Assembly: GCF_030646015.1 (NCBI RefSeq)
Contig: NZ_JAUSLT010000065.1
Span: 1-64,000, forward strand
From: Bradyrhizobium sp.
GTDB taxonomy: Bacteria > Pseudomonadota > Alphaproteobacteria > Rhizobiales > Xanthobacteraceae
Length of the DNA stretch: 64,000 bases
Direction: 5' to 3'
Under the pieces are notes generated by a model that was given only the letters and a program-made list of their open reading frames with translations, was not told the DNA's origin and did not search any database. Positions 47,186 to 56,197 of this stretch are shown piece by piece; the stretch's first letter is position 1; every line of letters starts with the position of its first letter. A program made the position numbers and the translations under genes.

Positions 47186-47812
47186 ATGCGCGCTTCGACG
47201 GCCTATTTTGCAGGAGCCGGAACCGTGATCGTCGCGATCGTCGGCGGTATCGGCGGCGGCCTCCTGTTTGCGGACATTGTCAGTCCGAAAGCTCCCAAAC
47301 AGGAGATGACCCGGCTGGAACAGCGCATGTCGTCGCAACCGATCGACGTGAAAGCCGGAGCGGAACCGACGGTAAATCCGGGAGCGCCACCGTCATCCAC
47401 GACAGCGGCGGCGCCCATTGTTCCCGAAGCGCCTCCGACGCAGCCCGAAGCCAAAATCGCGCCGGCTGCCACGCCACGGGCTGATACCGTGGCGGCGACC
47501 CAGCCCGCCGTTCCCGTTACCGAAGCTCCGGCATCGCCGCCGGCCGCACAGAAGCAGGCCGCCACGGCGCCCGAAGATTCCCTTGCCAAGGCCAAGGACA
47601 TCGACATCAAGCGCGCCGCGACCGAGAAACGCCGCGGCGAGCGCCGCCGGCAGTGGTCCGAGAAGCGGCGCTACCAGCGGCGGGAGGACCCGGATCAAGA
47701 GTTGCGCGAGGTCGAGGCCAAGGTGCGGGAAGAAACGGAAACCACGGGGTTTTTTGGCACCGAGCCGGTGCGCTCCGAGGGACGCCGGATCCGTATCATC
47801 GATCTGGATTAA
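47186..47812 (+). CDS. Hypothetical membrane-anchored protein, Pro/Ala-rich
   Basis: A 208-residue protein. The N-terminus holds one hydrophobic segment (YFAGAGTVIVAIVGGIGGGLLFA) and is followed by a Pro/Ala/Thr-rich stretch of about 110 residues. The C-terminus is Arg/Glu-rich and predicted helical (KRRGERRRQWSEKRRYQRRED), ending RRIRIIDLD. No domain recognised. ATG at 47186 follows AAGGAG; the longer frame from 47102 is less likely. Confidence 0.72.
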   Translation: MRASTAYFAGAGTVIVAIVGGIGGGLLFADIVSPKAPKQEMTRLEQRMSSQPIDVKAGAEPTVNPGAPPSSTTAAAPIVPEAPPTQPEAKIAPAATPRADTVAATQPAVPVTEAPASPPAAQKQAATAPEDSLAKAKDIDIKRAATEKRRGERRRQWSEKRRYQRREDPDQELREVEAKVREETETTGFFGTEPVRSEGRRIRIIDLD

Positions 47813-47965
47813 GCCGTTTAGTCCAGATTCCGGCTACTGCGTGAGTTGTGAGCTTGCGCTACTACTGGGCAATTGCACAAATATACGGCAGCGCACTCGC
47901 CGCAGGCAGCGAAATATCAAGCCAAATACTGCCACGGTTTCAACCCCTTCTGCCAATCCCAGTGT

Positions 47966-47981
47966 TGGCATGTCGATTGCT
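47966..47981 (+). promoter_or_regulatory. sigma54 (RpoN) promoter of the FNT channel gene
   Basis: TGGCATGTCGATTGCT fits TGGCAYR-N4-TTGCW at every defined position, with GG and GC ten bases apart. The start of transcription would be near 47992, giving a leader of about 200 bases before the gene at 48195. Confidence 0.8.
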
Positions 47982-48000
47982 CTGTCTTTCTCAGGTCAAT

Positions 48001-48096
48001 GACGACTGCCGTCCACCGGATTGCTGAAGCCGACGCAGGCTGAAGTGCAGGGGCAGCTCGAAGCGACCTTTCAAGAGGCAGCTTGGCGCAGTCGTC
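48001..48096 (+). promoter_or_regulatory. Structured 5' leader upstream of the FNT channel gene
   Basis: GACGACTGC (48001-48009) pairs perfectly with GCAGTCGTC (48088-48096), closing a region of about 80 bases right after the predicted transcription start. This could be a regulatory leader, as in nitrate-assimilation operons, but I could not match a known class. Together with 47813-48194 it explains a gene-free stretch of about 380 bases. Confidence 0.45.
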
Positions 48097-48194
48097 GCGA
48101 TGTCCATCCCGCAAGGGGGTGGCGCATGCCTCCCTGTTTCCGATCGGAGCCGGTCCCGCGCGCTCATCCGATTCAACAACAGGGGAAAAACTTA

Positions 48195-49007
48195 ATGGCC
48201 TATCTCGCGCCTTCGGAATTCGTCACCAAGATGGTGGACGCCGGCGAAGCCAAGATCTTCATGTCCACCAGGGACACCGTCATCCGGGCCTATATGGCCG
48301 GTGCGATCCTGGCATTGGCCGCGGCCTTCGCGGTGAGCGTCACCGTCTCGACCGGCGTTCCGTTCGTGGGTGCCGCGATGTTTCCGGTCGGCTTCTGCAT
48401 GCTCTATCTGTTCGGCTTCGATCTTCTGACCGGCGTGTTTGTGCTGTGTCCGCTGGCGCTCATCGACAAGCGCCCCGGTGTCACCATCGGCGGCGTGCTG
48501 CGCAACTGGAGCCTGGTGTTCATCGGTAATTTCGCCGGCGCCTTTACGGTCGCCGTGATGATGGCGGTCGTCTTCACCTTCGGCTTCACCTCGCCGCCGG
48601 ACAAGGTCGGCCAGGTCATCGGCACCATCGGCGAAGGCCGTACCGTCGGCTACGCCGCGCATGGCGCGGGCGGCATGCTGACGCTGTTCATCCGCGGCAT
48701 GCTCTGCAACTGGATGGTCTCGGCCGGCGTCGTCGGCGCCATGATCTCGACCACGGTCAGCGGCAAGGTGATCGCGATGTGGATGCCGATCATGCTGTTC
48801 TTCTTCATGACCTTCGAGCATTCCATCGTGAACATGTTCCTGTTCCCGTCGGGCCTGCTGCTCGGCGCCAAATTCTCGATCATGGATTATTTGATCTGGA
48901 ACGAGATCCCGACCGTGGTCGGCAATCTGGTCGGCGGCCTCGCCTTCACCGGACTGACGCTGTACGCCACCCACGTCAAGACCGCGCCGAAGCGCGGGAT
49001 CGCCTGA
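48195..49007 (+). CDS. Formate/nitrite transporter (FNT) family channel
   Basis: A 270-residue integral membrane protein with about six transmembrane helices, of the FocA/NirC pentameric channel family (GAILALAAAFAVSVTVS, FGFDLLTGVFVLCPLA, FMTFEHSIVNMFLFPSGL). The last segment is the conserved FEHSIANM-type motif with the channel His. The sigma54 promoter and the following kinase-phosphatase gene suggest nitrite/nitrate rather than formate as cargo; that is inference. ATG at 48195. Confidence 0.93.
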   Translation: MAYLAPSEFVTKMVDAGEAKIFMSTRDTVIRAYMAGAILALAAAFAVSVTVSTGVPFVGAAMFPVGFCMLYLFGFDLLTGVFVLCPLALIDKRPGVTIGGVLRNWSLVFIGNFAGAFTVAVMMAVVFTFGFTSPPDKVGQVIGTIGEGRTVGYAAHGAGGMLTLFIRGMLCNWMVSAGVVGAMISTTVSGKVIAMWMPIMLFFFMTFEHSIVNMFLFPSGLLLGAKFSIMDYLIWNEIPTVVGNLVGGLAFTGLTLYATHVKTAPKRGIA

Positions 49008-49072
49008 TCGCGATTGACTTTACGGGGCCTCATCCTACTCAGGGTGAGGCCATCAGGCCCTGGCGTCAAAAG

Positions 49073-50809
49073 ATGTCGCGTGAACTGAAAATATCGGTCG
49101 GGCAGCATTCTGATAAGGGTCGTAAGGAGACCAATCAGGACTTCCATGGCGTCCTCGTTCCGGAAGAGCCGCTGCTCGGCCTGAAGGGCATCGCCATCGT
49201 GCTGGCCGACGGCATCAGTTCGAGCCCGGTCAGCCGGATCGCAGCCGAGTCGGCGGTCAAGGGGTTCCTCACCGACTACTACTGCACCTCGGAAGCCTGG
49301 TCGGTGAAGACCTCGGCCCAGCGCGTGCTGGCGGCCACCAACTCCTGGCTGCATGCGCAGACAAGGCGCAGCCAGTACTCCCATGACATGGACAAGGGCT
49401 ACGTCTGTACCCTCAGCGCCATGGTCATCAAGTCGACCACCGCGCATATCTTTCACGTCGGCGACTCCAGGATCTATCGCGTTTCCGGCAACGCGCTGGA
49501 GCAACTGACCACCGACCACCGGGTCATCATATCATCGCAGCAAAGCTACCTCGGCCGCGCGCTCGGGGTGAATCCCCAGATCGAAATCGACTACCAGTCG
49601 CACCAGGTCGAGAAGGGCGATGTGTTCGTGCTCGCCACCGACGGCGTCTACGAACATGTCCCGGCCCGCTTCATCGCCAGGGCGATCAGGGACAGCGCCG
49701 ATGATCTCGATCGGGCCGCGAAGAGCATCGTCGAGCAGGCCTGGGAACAGGGCAGTCCGGACAATCTCACCGTCCAGATCGTCCGGATCGATGCTTCGCC
49801 CGCCGGCGAGGCCAGCGAGGTGTTCGGCCAACCCTCCGAACTGCCGCTGCCGCCGCTATTGGAAGCGCGGATGGTGTTCGACGGCTACCGCATCGTCAGG
49901 GAATTGCATGCCTCGAGCCGCAGCCACATCTACCTTGCGGTCGATGCCGACAACGACGAACTGGTCGCGCTGAAAATTCCGTCGATCGATTTGCGCGGCG
50001 ACCCCGCCTACCTGAAGCGCTTCATGATGGAGGAGTGGGTCGCCCGGCGCATCAACAGCGCCCATGTGCTGAAACCCTGCCTGCAGTCGCGCAAGCGCAA
50101 TTACCTCTATGTCGTCACCGAATTCATCGACGGCCAGACGCTGGCGCAATGGATGATCGACAATCCGAAGCCGGATCTGGAAACCATCCGCGGCATCGTC
50201 GAGCAGATCGCAAAAGGATTGCGCGCCTTCCACCGCAAGGAAATGCTGCATCAGGACCTGCGGCCGGACAATGTCATGATCGACAGGACCGGCACGGTGA
50301 AGATCATCGATTTCGGCTCCACCCGGGTCACCGGCGTGGTCGAGGCGGCGCCGCCGGCCGGCCGCGACGATATTCTCGGCACCTTCCAGTACACCGCGCC
50401 GGAATACTTCATCGGCGAGAACGGCTCGTCGCGCTCCGATATCTTTTCGCTCGGAATCATCACCTACCAGATGCTGACGGGGCGATTGCCCTATGGCGCC
50501 AAGATGGCGCGGACGCGGACCAAATCGCAGCAACGCAAACTGAAATGCCGTTCGGCGCTCGACGACAACAGCGAGATTCCGGCGTGGATCGACGGCGTCC
50601 TGAAGAAAGCGGTGCATCCCGATCCTTACAAGCGCTACGAGGCGCTGTCCGAATTCCTCCACGACCTGCGTTATCCCAATGCGGAATTCGTCAACGCCGC
50701 GTCGGCGCCGCTGATCGAGCGCAATCCGCTGTTGTTCTGGAAGGGGCTGTCGGCGGCGCTGGTACTGGTCGTGGTGGTGCTGCTGGCGATGCTGCAGGGC
50801 CATCGCTAA
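49073..50809 (+). CDS. Bifunctional PP2C-type phosphatase / Ser-Thr protein kinase
   Basis: A 578-residue fusion. Residues 1-240 are a PP2C phosphatase with KETNQDF, LADGIS, HVGDSRIYR, LATDGVYE and GSPDNLTV. Residues 265-530 are a Hanks-type kinase with VALKI (about 299), a catalytic loop HQDLRPDN (about 392, in place of HRDLKPEN), DFG (about 412) and TAPEY. A C-terminal membrane helix (LSAALVLVVVVLLAMLQ, about 548-572) anchors it. It follows the FNT channel gene by 66 bases. Such fusions are known beside nitrate/nitrite transporter genes in proteobacteria, so regulation of nitrogen uptake is likely. Confidence 0.92.
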   Translation: MSRELKISVGQHSDKGRKETNQDFHGVLVPEEPLLGLKGIAIVLADGISSSPVSRIAAESAVKGFLTDYYCTSEAWSVKTSAQRVLAATNSWLHAQTRRSQYSHDMDKGYVCTLSAMVIKSTTAHIFHVGDSRIYRVSGNALEQLTTDHRVIISSQQSYLGRALGVNPQIEIDYQSHQVEKGDVFVLATDGVYEHVPARFIARAIRDSADDLDRAAKSIVEQAWEQGSPDNLTVQIVRIDASPAGEASEVFGQPSELPLPPLLEARMVFDGYRIVRELHASSRSHIYLAVDADNDELVALKIPSIDLRGDPAYLKRFMMEEWVARRINSAHVLKPCLQSRKRNYLYVVTEFIDGQTLAQWMIDNPKPDLETIRGIVEQIAKGLRAFHRKEMLHQDLRPDNVMIDRTGTVKIIDFGSTRVTGVVEAAPPAGRDDILGTFQYTAPEYFIGENGSSRSDIFSLGIITYQMLTGRLPYGAKMARTRTKSQQRKLKCRSALDDNSEIPAWIDGVLKKAVHPDPYKRYEALSEFLHDLRYPNAEFVNAASAPLIERNPLLFWKGLSAALVLVVVVLLAMLQGHR

Positions 50810-51064
50810 ACCAGGTTTGAGGTGGGCGGCGAGCCGAAGCGACACATCTGGCCATTGCAATCCATTTCCATCATAGCCTGTGAACCACATCCGGCAACAA
50901 TCCCGTTGGCTTTAACCCGCTTGCACTCTGCCCGAGAGCATACGAAGCAGATCATGGCTGGCAGGTGCAATCCGTGGCGACGACAGGGTGGCGATCCTGC
51001 TTCCATCCGGCGTTCGACCGGACTATGCTCGCGGCTGCGCCGCTGAACCCCCCGGCCATTTTAA

Positions 51065-53527
51065 ATGCCTGACTTCAAAGAGCTGGACTTGCATGTGCAG
51101 GCGCGCGCGAGCGACGCCGGTTTCCTCCATCTCTTCGAGCATGCCGAGGTTGGCGTCCTGCTGGCCGGTTCCGGGGTGCATTTCATCGATGCCAATCCGG
51201 CGGCCTGCCGGATGCTCGGCTATTCCCGCGATGAGCTGAGCGGGCTGGACCTCTCGGATATCGTGGTGCAGGCCGCGGCGCGGGACATTGCGCCAGCATT
51301 GACCGCGACCGGCAGCGCCACTCATTGCCAGGAGCAGCGGTTTCGCCGCAAGGACGGTTCGGTGTTCGCCGTGGATGTCACGTCGATCGGGTTGGCGGAC
51401 GGCGCCAGGTTGAGCATCTTCGGCGAAATCGGCCGGGTCCAGACTTCCCGCGAGCTTCTCGCTGCCATCGTCGACTCATCTTCCGACGCGATTGTCGGCA
51501 ACGATCTGGACGGGATCGTCGGCAGCTGGAATGCCGCGGCAGAGAATATCTTCGGCTACCGCGCCGACGAGATTGTCGGAACTTCCATTGATCGACTGAT
51601 CCCGGACGACAGGAGGGGCGAGGAGGATATCATCCTGGACAAGCTGCGGCGCGGCGAACGCGTCGATCATTTTGAAACGGTTCGCCGGACCAAGGAAGGC
51701 AGGCTCGTCGATGTTTCGATCGCCGTCTCGCCGATCAGGGACGATCGCGGGCGAATCGCCGGGGCGTCGAAAATTGTTCGCGACATTACCGCGCTGACGA
51801 AGCGGACGCGGGATGTCGAACGAATCTCCCGGCTCTATGCTTCTCTCAGCGAGATCAACCAGGCCATCGTATTGACGCCGAGCCGCGAAGTACTGTTCAC
51901 CCGGGTCTGCGAAGCGCTGGTCGACAAGGGCGCTTTTTCCGTGGCGTGGGTCTCCTGGTTCGATCCGCAGACCGCCAGGCTGGTTCCGGTGGCCGTGGCT
52001 GGCGATCACAGCGGCTATGTTCAATCGATCGAAGTGTATGGTGAGGATCGCGCGCAGGGCCGCGGTCCGTCGGGCAAGGCCTTTCGCGATGGCGAGCCTC
52101 GCATCAGTCAGGATTTTTCCACCGACCCGGACATGCAGCCGTGGCTGGCAGAGGCCACGCGGCGCGGGTTTCGATCGTCGGCAGCACTTCCGATCCGGGT
52201 GGCGGGTAAGGTCTGCGGCGTGCTGGCGGTCAATGCGGATGAAACGGATTTCTTTCAGGAAGCGGAAATGGCCCTGCTCAAGGAAGCCGCCAGCGACATC
52301 TCGATCGGACTCGACGCATCCGCCCGCGAAGACGAGCGCCGGAGGGTTGAAGCCATTGCCAGGAGCGAGAGGGCGTTCTCCGACACCATTATCGAGAGCA
52401 TGGCCGGCGTCCTCTATCTGTACGATGAGCACGGCCAGTTCTTGCGGTGGAATCGCGACTTCGAGATTGTCACCGGCTATGCCGCCCACGAGATCGAGCG
52501 GATGCACCCCGCCGAATTCTTCTCCGATCAAGACAGGCCGCTGCTGACGACAAAGATAAAGGAGGTTTTCGAGAAGGGGGAATCCTCCATCGAGGCGCCG
52601 TTATTGGCCAAGAACGGCAAGAGCACGCCCTATTATCTCACCGGCCGCCGCATTGTCTTTGAAGGCAGGACCTGCCTGATCGGTGTCGGCATCGACATTT
52701 CGGAGCGCAAGCGGGCGGAAGAGGCCTTGCGTGAACTGAACGAAGGCCTCGAACGAAAAGTCACCGAGCGGACGGTTGATCTGCAAACCGCGCTGGCGAG
52801 GGCCAGGGCGGCGGATCAAACCAAGTCGGCCTTTCTGGCGACGATGTCGCATGAATTGCGCACTCCGCTCAATTCCATCATCGGCTTTTCGGGGATCGTG
52901 CTGCAGGGGCTGGCCGGCGAGTTGAACCCCGAACAGAAAAAGCAGCTTGGCATGGTGCGCGGCAGCGCCCGTCATCTGCTCGCCCTGATCAACGATGTTC
53001 TGGATATTTCGAAGATCGAGGCGGGGGAGCTGGAGGTCAGTTTCAAGGCGTTCGATATCGCGGCTTCGATCGAACGCATCGTTGCATCGATCATGCCGAT
53101 GGCGGAGAAGAAGGGGCTGGCGCTGTCGGCCGACCTCGGGGATCTGCCCCGGGAATTCATCAGCGATCAGCGGCGCGTCGAGCAGATGCTGCTGAATCTT
53201 CTGAGCAATGCGGTCAAATTTACCGAGCAGGGAAGCGTGAAACTGTCCGCAACGATCGCACCCGGAATCGCCGGCCAGGATGGGCCGGCCCTGCTTGTCC
53301 GGGTCGCGGACACCGGCATCGGAATTCAGGCCGAACATCTTCCGAAGATATTTCAGGCCTTCCGGCAGATCGATACCGGGATTTCCCGGCAGCATGACGG
53401 CACTGGCCTCGGGCTGGCGATCTCTCGCCGGCTGGCCGAGCGCCTCGGCGGAGGCATTCAGGTGGAGAGCGAATTCGGGCGCGGTAGCGTCTTTACGCTC
53501 GTTCTGCCTTTCAAAGGGGGCGTTTGA
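51065..53527 (+). CDS. Multi-PAS/GAF sensor histidine kinase
   Basis: An 820-residue cytoplasmic kinase with domains in order: PAS (about 16-125), PAS (about 128-245), GAF (about 265-410), PAS (about 425-545), HisKA with MSHELRTPLNSI (near 600) and HATPase with LLNLLSNAVKF, VADTGIGI and HDGTGLGLAI. There is no receiver domain. The gene is followed by a single-domain response regulator and a hybrid kinase, forming an operon. The signal is unknown. Confidence 0.93.
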   Translation: MPDFKELDLHVQARASDAGFLHLFEHAEVGVLLAGSGVHFIDANPAACRMLGYSRDELSGLDLSDIVVQAAARDIAPALTATGSATHCQEQRFRRKDGSVFAVDVTSIGLADGARLSIFGEIGRVQTSRELLAAIVDSSSDAIVGNDLDGIVGSWNAAAENIFGYRADEIVGTSIDRLIPDDRRGEEDIILDKLRRGERVDHFETVRRTKEGRLVDVSIAVSPIRDDRGRIAGASKIVRDITALTKRTRDVERISRLYASLSEINQAIVLTPSREVLFTRVCEALVDKGAFSVAWVSWFDPQTARLVPVAVAGDHSGYVQSIEVYGEDRAQGRGPSGKAFRDGEPRISQDFSTDPDMQPWLAEATRRGFRSSAALPIRVAGKVCGVLAVNADETDFFQEAEMALLKEAASDISIGLDASAREDERRRVEAIARSERAFSDTIIESMAGVLYLYDEHGQFLRWNRDFEIVTGYAAHEIERMHPAEFFSDQDRPLLTTKIKEVFEKGESSIEAPLLAKNGKSTPYYLTGRRIVFEGRTCLIGVGIDISERKRAEEALRELNEGLERKVTERTVDLQTALARARAADQTKSAFLATMSHELRTPLNSIIGFSGIVLQGLAGELNPEQKKQLGMVRGSARHLLALINDVLDISKIEAGELEVSFKAFDIAASIERIVASIMPMAEKKGLALSADLGDLPREFISDQRRVEQMLLNLLSNAVKFTEQGSVKLSATIAPGIAGQDGPALLVRVADTGIGIQAEHLPKIFQAFRQIDTGISRQHDGTGLGLAISRRLAERLGGGIQVESEFGRGSVFTLVLPFKGGV

Positions 53528-53532
53528 CCGCA

Positions 53533-53910
53533 ATGACCAACAAGATCCTCCTGATAGAGGACAACGAACAGAACCGCTACCTCGCCACGTTCCTGCTGGA
53601 GAAGTCGGGCTATTCGGTCGTGCCCGCCTCCAACGGCCCGACCGGCGTTGAACTCGGATCGAGCTTTCGGCCGAAGGGCATTCTTCTGGACATCCAGCTG
53701 CCCGGGATGGACGGCTATCAGGTGGCGCGAGCGCTTCGGCTAAATCCTTCATTGAACGACGTGCCGATCATCGCGGTGACGTCCTACGCGATGGCGGGAG
53801 ATCGTGAAAAGGCGATGGAAGCAGGCTGCGACGGTTACATTGAAAAGCCGATCGATCCCGAGACGTTCGTCAGCGAGATCGAGAAGTTCTTCCGGCGGGG
53901 GCCGTCATGA
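53533..53910 (+). CDS. Single-domain response regulator (CheY/DivK-like)
   Basis: A 125-residue receiver domain with IEDNEQN, phosphoacceptor Asp in LLDIQLPGMDGY, AVTSYAMAGDR and the Lys of EKPID, an arrangement close to DivK. It lacks an output domain, so it passes phosphate or acts by protein contact. ATG at 53533 or TTG at 53524; the latter overlaps the kinase stop. Its end overlaps the next start by four bases. Confidence 0.92.
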   Translation: MTNKILLIEDNEQNRYLATFLLEKSGYSVVPASNGPTGVELGSSFRPKGILLDIQLPGMDGYQVARALRLNPSLNDVPIIAVTSYAMAGDREKAMEAGCDGYIEKPIDPETFVSEIEKFFRRGPS

Positions 53911-55937
53911 CGGGCATGCCGCGGGTGCTGATTGTCGATGACAGCGAGGACAATCTGTATTATTTGCGGACGCTGCTTGGCGCGTACGGCTACGAAGTCG
54001 AGTCCGCGTTGCATGGCGCCGAAGCCCTGGAAAAAGCCCGTCATTCGCCGCCGGGCCTGGTCATCTCCGACCTGTTGATGCCGGTGATGGATGGCTACAC
54101 CCTGCTGCGGCACTGGAGACAGGACGACCATCTCAGGAATATCCCGTTCGTCGTCTACACCGCGACATATACCTCGGTCGAGGATGAAAGGCTGGCGATC
54201 AATCTCGGCGCGGATGCCTTCATCGTCAAGCCGAAGGAGCCCGACGAATTCATGGCGGCGATTGGCCATGTGCTTTCCAGGGTAACCGGCGCAGGCTCCA
54301 AGCCCGTGCATATGCCTGAGGCCAGCGACCAGGACATCGTCAAGCAATACAGCGCGGCGCTGGTGCGGAAACTGGAGGACAAGACCATCCAGCTCGAAGC
54401 CGCGAACCGCGCGCTGCAGCAGGAGATAGCGGAACGCAAGCTGGCCGATATGCGGCTCGAGACCCTGATCGAACAGGCGAATATCGGCATCCTGGTCCAT
54501 CGCAACTTCAAGCCGATCCTGGCCAATGGCGAGATGGCACGGATTTTCGGCTACGCCAGCAAGGACGAAATCCAGAATATGCCCGACTGCAAGGTGCTGG
54601 TCGCCGACGGCGAATGGGAGCGGATCGAGGCCTGCTACAGGGAACGCCTCGACGGCCGCGACGCCCCCGTCTTTTATGACCTGAAGGGCAAGAAGAAGGA
54701 CGGCACGTTCATCGACCTCGAGAACCGGGCGTTCGCCATTCAGTGGGACGATCAGCTGGCGGTCTGCTCGATGCTGACGGATGTGACCCAGCAGCGAAAG
54801 GTCGAGGCCCAGTTGCGGCAGTCGTTGCGGCTGGAAGCCGTCGGCCAGATGACGGGCGGCATCGCGCACGACTTCAACAATCTTCTCACGATCATCATCG
54901 GCAACGCCGAACTGATCGAGGAGAGCAGCGACCCGGCGCTGCGGGCGCTGGCCGAAGTGGCGCGCAAGGCGGCCGAGCGCGGCGCCGAATTGACCGGCAG
55001 GCTGCTCGCCTTTTCCCGCCAGCAGCCGCTGGATCCGAAGGCGATCGATATCAACCTGCTGATCTCGAAGATGGACGGGCTGATCCGGCGCGCCATCGGC
55101 GGACAGCTCGAGATCAAGACCGTGCTGCCGGCCAATCTGTGGCACGTCTTCGTCGACCCGGCGCAGCTCGAAAACGCGTTGCTCAACCTTGCCATCAACG
55201 CCCGCGACGCGATGCCGGATGGCGGCCGCCTCACGATCGAGACCAGCAACATCCGCATGGATGAAGCCGCCGTCGCGGACCGTGGCCTTGCACCCGGAGA
55301 TTACTTGCTGGTCACGGTATCCGATACCGGCACCGGAATGGACAGGGATACGCTGGCTCGCGCCTTCGAGCCGTTCTTCACCACCAAGGAGGTCGGCAAA
55401 GGCAGCGGTCTCGGCCTCAGCATGGTCTATGGCTTCGTCGCGCAGTCGCGCGGCCACGTCCGGATCCATTCCGCGCCCGGTCAGGGAACCAGCGTCCGGA
55501 TCTATCTTCCAAGGGCAGCCGACGAAATCGCGCTGGCCAGGCCGGAAATCCGCGACGGGTCGCTGCCGCGCGGCAGCGAGAAGATACTGCTGGTCGATGA
55601 CGATGCGATGGTGCGGGAAATGGTGGTGATGCAGCTGCAGAATCTGGGGTACCGCGTCGTCAGCGCGGTCAACGGCTCGCAGGCGCTTGACCTGCTCAAG
55701 CGCGAGGGCGGGTTCGATCTGCTGTTCACCGACGTCGTCATGCCCGGCGGGCTGAACGGCCGCCAGCTCGCCGGTGAGGCCCGCAAGCTCAGCCCCGGCC
55801 TGCGTGTGATCCTTTCATCGGGATACGCGGACACCGCCGTCCCCCATCAGGGCGGCCTCGATCAAGGCGTCCATCTCCTGAACAAGCCCTACCGCAGGAG
55901 CGACCTCGCAAAGAAGGTCAGGGAGGCGCTGACGTAG
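53907..55937 (+). CDS. Hybrid sensor kinase, REC-PAS-HisKA-HATPase-REC
   Basis: A 676-residue hybrid. An N-terminal receiver ([26 protein letters not shown]) is followed by a coiled-coil-like helix (about 145-180), PAS (about 185-300), HisKA with [19 protein letters not shown] and HATPase with [21 protein letters not shown] and [11 protein letters not shown] second receiver ([30 protein letters not shown]) ends the protein. The two receivers flank the kinase core, suggesting a multi-step phosphorelay with the preceding genes. Confidence 0.93.
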   Translation: MTGMPRVLIVDDSEDNLYYLRTLLGAYGYEVESALHGAEALEKARHSPPGLVISDLLMPVMDGYTLLRHWRQDDHLRNIPFVVYTATYTSVEDERLAINLGADAFIVKPKEPDEFMAAIGHVLSRVTGAGSKPVHMPEASDQDIVKQYSAALVRKLEDKTIQLEAANRALQQEIAERKLADMRLETLIEQANIGILVHRNFKPILANGEMARIFGYASKDEIQNMPDCKVLVADGEWERIEACYRERLDGRDAPVFYDLKGKKKDGTFIDLENRAFAIQWDDQLAVCSMLTDVTQQRKVEAQLRQSLRLEAVGQMTGGIAHDFNNLLTIIIGNAELIEESSDPALRALAEVARKAAERGAELTGRLLAFSRQQPLDPKAIDINLLISKMDGLIRRAIGGQLEIKTVLPANLWHVFVDPAQLENALLNLAINARDAMPDGGRLTIETSNIRMDEAAVADRGLAPGDYLLVTVSDTGTGMDRDTLARAFEPFFTTKEVGKGSGLGLSMVYGFVAQSRGHVRIHSAPGQGTSVRIYLPRAADEIALARPEIRDGSLPRGSEKILLVDDDAMVREMVVMQLQNLGYRVVSAVNGSQALDLLKREGGFDLLFTDVVMPGGLNGRQLAGEARKLSPGLRVILSSGYADTAVPHQGGLDQGVHLLNKPYRRSDLAKKVREALT

Positions 55938-56016
55938 AAGCAGCGCAGCACGGTGAGATCAGGTCGCACTGGCGCCGCGTAATGCTTCATCCTTTCGAGA
56001 CGCCTGGGCGATGCCT

Positions 56017-56162
56017 TTCTCCCCTCCCTCCACGCGCCCTTGCGCGTGGCGGGGAGGGGTCGGGGGTGGGGGGTGGTTCAGCGCATTCGACCAGCAGCGA
56101 ATTTGCGGGAAGCGCCCCCCACCCCCGACCCCTCCCCACCGCTTCGCGGGAGGAGGGGAGAA
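56017..56162. repeat. Extragenic palindromic repeat (TTCTCCCCTCC family)
   Basis: Outer arms TTCTCCCCTCC (near 56017) and GGAGGGGAGAA (near 56152) enclose a long near-complementary G-run/C-run pair (GGGGAGGGGTCGGGGGTGGG and its inverse). It lies between the convergent hybrid kinase gene and the Mpl-like gene. Confidence 0.8.
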
Positions 56163-56197
56163 GAATGTGCGCCGGCTCGGATGAGCTGGAAAGTGCG

